Shown here: piece by piece, positions 60,845-64,000 of the stretch
Position numbering within the stretch: position 1 is the stretch's first letter
Layout: each line of letters starts with the position of its first letter
Source of the DNA: Oasisia sp. SBJ-2009
Lineage: Eukaryota; Annelida; Polychaeta; Sabellida; Siboglinidae
NCBI GenBank assembly: GCA_964017155.1
Contig: OZ024855.1
Span: forward strand, 56,675,435 to 56,739,434
DNA: 64,000 nt
Direction of reading: 5' to 3'
Translations under genes and position numbers: made by a program
The notes under the pieces: model-generated
What the model was told of the DNA's origin: nothing
The model's database searches: none
The model's input: the letters and a program-made list of their open reading frames with translations, nothing else

Positions 60845-60901
60845 TCAATCAATCAATCAATCAATCAATCGATCGATCGATCGATCAATCAATCAATCAA
60901 T
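60845..60901. repeat. (AATC)n(GATC)n(AATC)n microsatellite
   Basis: A tetranucleotide array with a central block in which AATC has become GATC, giving a run of overlapping CGATCG palindromes. Confidence 0.95.
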
Positions 60902-61016
60902 ATGTGTATTTTCCAACACCTAACATAATACGGAATGTTGTTGGCGTAGTGTAAAGACATATTCAAGTGGCTTAGATTGGACCCTATATCTACACGGGCA
61001 AGCGTGCAGACACACG

Positions 61017-61077
61017 CACCCACGCACGCACGCATGCACGCATGCACGCAGACGCACACACACACACACGCACTCAC

Positions 61078-61154
<77 letters not shown>
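61017..61154. repeat. (GCAC)n then (AC)n microsatellite
   Basis: CGCACGCATGCACGC-type repeats followed by ~75 bp of AC. Confidence 0.95.
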
Positions 61155-61156
<2 letters not shown>

Positions 61157-61199
61157 ATATATTATATATATGTAAACACACACACATAATATATATATA

Positions 61200-61386
61200 T
61201 ATAATGTACAGGGGAGTTTATCTTATACTCCCCGTAGATACATAAAACATTATAAATAATATATATATACAAGTATATATATATATATAATTTATATATA
61301 TATATATATAATTTATATATATATATATATATATATATTCCGCCTGGCGTATCCTGGTTTGATTCTTTTGAAAAACTTCCCTACAT

Positions 61387-61431
<45 letters not shown>

Positions 61432-61480
61432 ATGTAGAGGGAAGTATATCTCATACTCCGCGTAGATAAATTAAACCATT
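61200..61480. repeat. Diverged ~50-bp direct repeats flanking (AT)n tracts
   Basis: TAATGTACAGGGGAGTTTAT at 61202 and TAATGTAGAGGGAAGTATAT at 61429 both lead into ATACTCC(C/G)CGTAGATA. (AT)n runs lie between, at 61255-61340 and 61388-61426. Confidence 0.75.
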
Positions 61481-61487
61481 GTCATTG

Positions 61488-61503
61488 TCACCAGGGGGCA
61501 CTG
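61488..61503 (+). promoter_or_regulatory. CTCF-like motif upstream of the kelch-like gene
   Basis: TCACCAGGGGGCACTG matches the bilaterian CTCF core (CCACNAGGGGGCGC) at nearly every position, 138 bp upstream of the first coding ATG. Confidence 0.45.
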
Positions 61504-61640
61504 CGTCACTTACATGTCATGCGCTAGATGTCGCTAAAGTCACATTCCTTGTCATACTTCCTTGTCTTGTCACCTCTCGTCTAGGTCGTGTGTTGGTGTC
61601 GCAGTCGAATTCGAAGCACAACGTCCAAATTGTAATAGCC

Positions 61641-64000
61641 ATGGGTAAGTATTAACATCCAAATTATTTATTGGTGTGTGTTTACTGATGAAGTTTATGT
61701 TGTTACGAGAAACAGCACATTAATCTTTAGCGCTTACATGGATTTGAGAATACCAGACATTAAATACTTCCTTTTTGTTTGGCCAAGTCAATGTCAAAGA
61801 CTGGTAACGTTATTCATTTAGGCCCTACATTGTATTCCGCCACCATATCTCGGGCAACGTAGCAACACGCCGATGTAACCTCCAGATACCAGTCAAATAT
61901 GCTAGTTTCATAGGATATTGATATTGTATATATTTATTACCTGCTGTACATATAACTGTAGTATTTTTTCATTTTATTTTAACACATGCCGCTTTACACT
62001 GGATAGCAAGACGGAGTTGGTTTTACATTTTATGCTATATAATATGTGACAATATCGGCGACTCGATTCTGACATATGCCATGACATTAGCCTACAGTCT
62101 ATATGCCGGTTGCTAGGTACAGTGTCGACTTATTTGAGCTGTACGCCTAAGGCAACCGTGAGTCGGTGACGTTGGATTGTACCTAGTAACCGAACCGTGA
62201 CGGCTATACGTGTAACGCACGGCTGCTCCAAGATCAAATCTATACCAAGTATTATAATTGATATGCCTTCCAAAAATACCTTTTAGTCATTTAACAAGAT
62301 TTCACAAGATTGCCACCTAGAGAATCAACTTGAGATGGCAGGTGGACTAGGAAGCCCTTTGCCTTATCAGAGGCAAACCTATCTACCTAAGTGTACCCCG
62401 CCCTTCTTAGGTATATGCCAATTTTACTTTTAAACATATCCACACTACTAGCACCTACACAAGCAGCTGATAATCTGTTCCATTCATTTACTGTTCTTTG
62501 AGAAAATAACAATTTTCTAATATCTAGTCTATATTGCTTCTTTGCTAATGTAACTCCATGTCCTCTAGTCCTTCTCCCTTCCTTAACCGAGAAAAATACT
62601 TCTGTCAATATTTGCATACGCACTCAATATTGTAAACAGTTCTCTCGAATCTCGTCTCAATCTCCTGTTTTTATTGGTGTTGTCAAACCACATTCTTCTA
62701 GACGCATTTCATAACTAATATTCCTGAGTTTTTGTATCATTTTGGTTGCTCTCCTTCTTACGATGTGGCCTCAATGCTTGTATACAACCACTGGTATTCA
62801 GCCACTGGTGGACGACAAACTCAGGTTGGATGTTGTACTCGACAGTCACGCCGAACTCGTGTTTCTCATAATTATAGCGATAGTAGTACATGGGTAATTG
62901 CGTATGCCCGTCACGTGACTGACTACAACGTGAACTAAATTTAATAAAGATGTTATCCTGTGTATTAGAGTTGGTATTTAAAAAAAGAACTTTATGCGCG
63001 TTTTTAGTAGGGTTTTCGTATCCTTGAAACAATATGTTATAAAGATTGTTTTAGATATTTATCGCATGGGCGCGTGTGAGTGTGCGTGTGTGACTAGTTT
63101 ATGTAAACGTGGTGGCGTGTGTCGGTGTACGGGTGCGTGCGTGTTTTATATGGTGTGCGTGCGTGCGTGCGTGCGTGCGTGCATGTACAAAATGTCTAAA
63201 CTAGCTTTTCTTCTGATGATTTATTACGCGTTTTGGTTTTGTGTGATTTGGAATAACGCATTGCGTTTGCTTTGTTGTAGCATATGCAAAAGGGATGGCC
63301 GAAAGGTTTGTTAACAAGGCATACAGGAACGACTTCATGGAGAGCATTTACAAACTGCGTCAGAAATATACCGATGTGACGCTGCTGGCGGATGGTGCCA
63401 AAATCCGATGTCATCGCATCGTTCTGGCGGTCGCAAGTGACTATTTCAAGGCAATGTTCGGGTGTGGTCTAAAAGAAAGCACGTCGGACACTGTCCAGAT
63501 GACAATGGAACCAGGAACTGTCACCTCCATCATCGACTATATGTACACGGGTGAGATTGAGTTGACCATTGACAACGTGGAGAGTTTGGTCAAGGCGTGT
63601 GACTTCTTACAGTTGAATGACCTGAAAGCTGGCTGTGAAGGTTTCATGATGGCACAAGTAGACCTGACCAACTGTGTTGGATTCTTCAGATTTGCTGCCT
63701 CGTATCAACTTCCAACATTGCATGGGAAAGCCAAACGACTTATGCTGGCCGAATTCAAATCTGTTGCATTTAGCGATGAGTTGAAAGAGCTGTCTTGCGA
63801 TGACCTTGTTGAATTAATTAAGGATGATGATGTCAGAGTTGAAGACGAAGACATTGTGTTCGAGACCGTGCTGGAATGGATCCGGCATGACCTTGAAAAC
63901 AGGGAATCGTCCATTGAGACGATCCTTGAGCACGTTCGACTGCCCTATTGTACGGGTCTGTACCTGTGGCACATGAAAGACACGTGTGACTTGTTGACCC
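61641..64000 (+). CDS. Kelch-like BTB-BACK protein, 5' part
   Basis: Coding exon 1 is only ATGG (61641-61644, donor GTAAGT). Exon 2 starts at 63281 after the acceptor TTTGTTGTAG and runs open to the window edge, 241 codons so far. A BTB/POZ domain spans about residues 24-135 (YTDVTLLADG, CHRIVLAVASDYFKAMF, YMYTGEIEL, LLxACDFLQL-type helix). It is followed by a BACK domain (CVGFFRFAASYQLPTLHGKA, ELSCDDLVELIKDDDVRVED, EDIVFETVLEWIRHD, VRLPYC). Kelch repeats would lie beyond 64000. Members of this family are usually substrate adaptors of cullin-3 E3 ligases. The alternative internal start (MAERF, residue 7) is possible if exon 1 is skipped. Intron 1 contains a LINE fragment. Confidence 0.9.
62387..62800 (-). 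mobile_element. LINE reverse-transcriptase C-terminal fragment
   Basis: The frame 62623-62387 contains YRLDIRKLLFSQRTVNEWN and a VDMFKSKIGIYL segment, the conserved end of jockey/CR1-type ORF2 proteins. Upstream pieces (RRATKMIQKLRNISYEMRL) are in another frame, so at least two frameshifts are present. Lies in intron 1 of the kelch-like gene, antisense. Confidence 0.75.
63150..63183. repeat. (GTGC)n microsatellite
   Basis: GTGCGTGCGTGCGTGC run just upstream of kelch-like exon 2. Confidence 0.9.

Noticed and set aside
62715..63032. 105-codon minus-strand ORF
   Set aside because: Its end overlaps a frameshifted LINE fragment and the rest matches nothing I recognise. Not supported as a gene.

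Overview
This is animal nuclear DNA, most likely from a marine invertebrate. The evidence is intron-rich genes with GT-AG splice sites, a pol III tRNA gene, many microsatellites and minisatellites, tRNA-derived SINEs, non-LTR and LTR retrotransposons, and foldback or terminal-inverted-repeat elements. A cephalochordate is my best guess; a lophotrochozoan cannot be excluded from sequence alone.

Four protein genes can be read. (1) Minus strand, 6229-897: seven coding exons in phase give a 489-aa single-pass membrane adaptor with a 9-residue ectodomain, one TM helix, a CxC juxtamembrane motif and about a dozen tyrosine (SH2-ligand-like) motifs; it resembles vertebrate PAG1/Cbp. (2) Minus strand, 28819-16085: a complete 12-exon gene for TCP1/CCT1, the alpha subunit of the cytosolic chaperonin (550 aa). 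(3) Plus strand, 36498-38744: a two-exon gene for a 92-aa secreted cysteine-rich, galaxin-like protein with a TATA/Inr core promoter and a poly(A) signal. (4) Plus strand, 61641 to the right edge: the BTB-BACK half of a kelch-like gene that continues outside the window. A tRNA-Ala(TGC) gene lies at 12814-12885.

The rest is mostly repeats. 30.3-34.6 kb is a 4.25-kb element with ~0.7-kb terminal inverted repeats around a decayed gene whose product resembles PIN/XPG (FEN1-like) nucleases and ends in a CXC-like cysteine cluster. 40.6-42.4 kb is a hAT-like element nesting another inverted repeat and a LINE 3' end. 43.3-45.1 kb is a 5'-truncated CR1-like LINE. 51.6-56.7 kb is a decayed Ty3/gypsy-type element with an intact D,D35E integrase triad. 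Foldback elements lie at 39.5, 46.7 and 60.1 kb. A composite repeat carrying a G7-ACGCGT-C7 palindrome occurs at 13.3-14.2 kb and, inverted, at 49.9-51.6 kb.

The genes do not form an operon and no shared pathway is implied. TCP1 acts in cytosolic protein folding, the adaptor in membrane-proximal tyrosine-kinase signalling, the galaxin-like peptide outside the cell, and the BTB-BACK protein probably in cullin-3 ubiquitin ligation.
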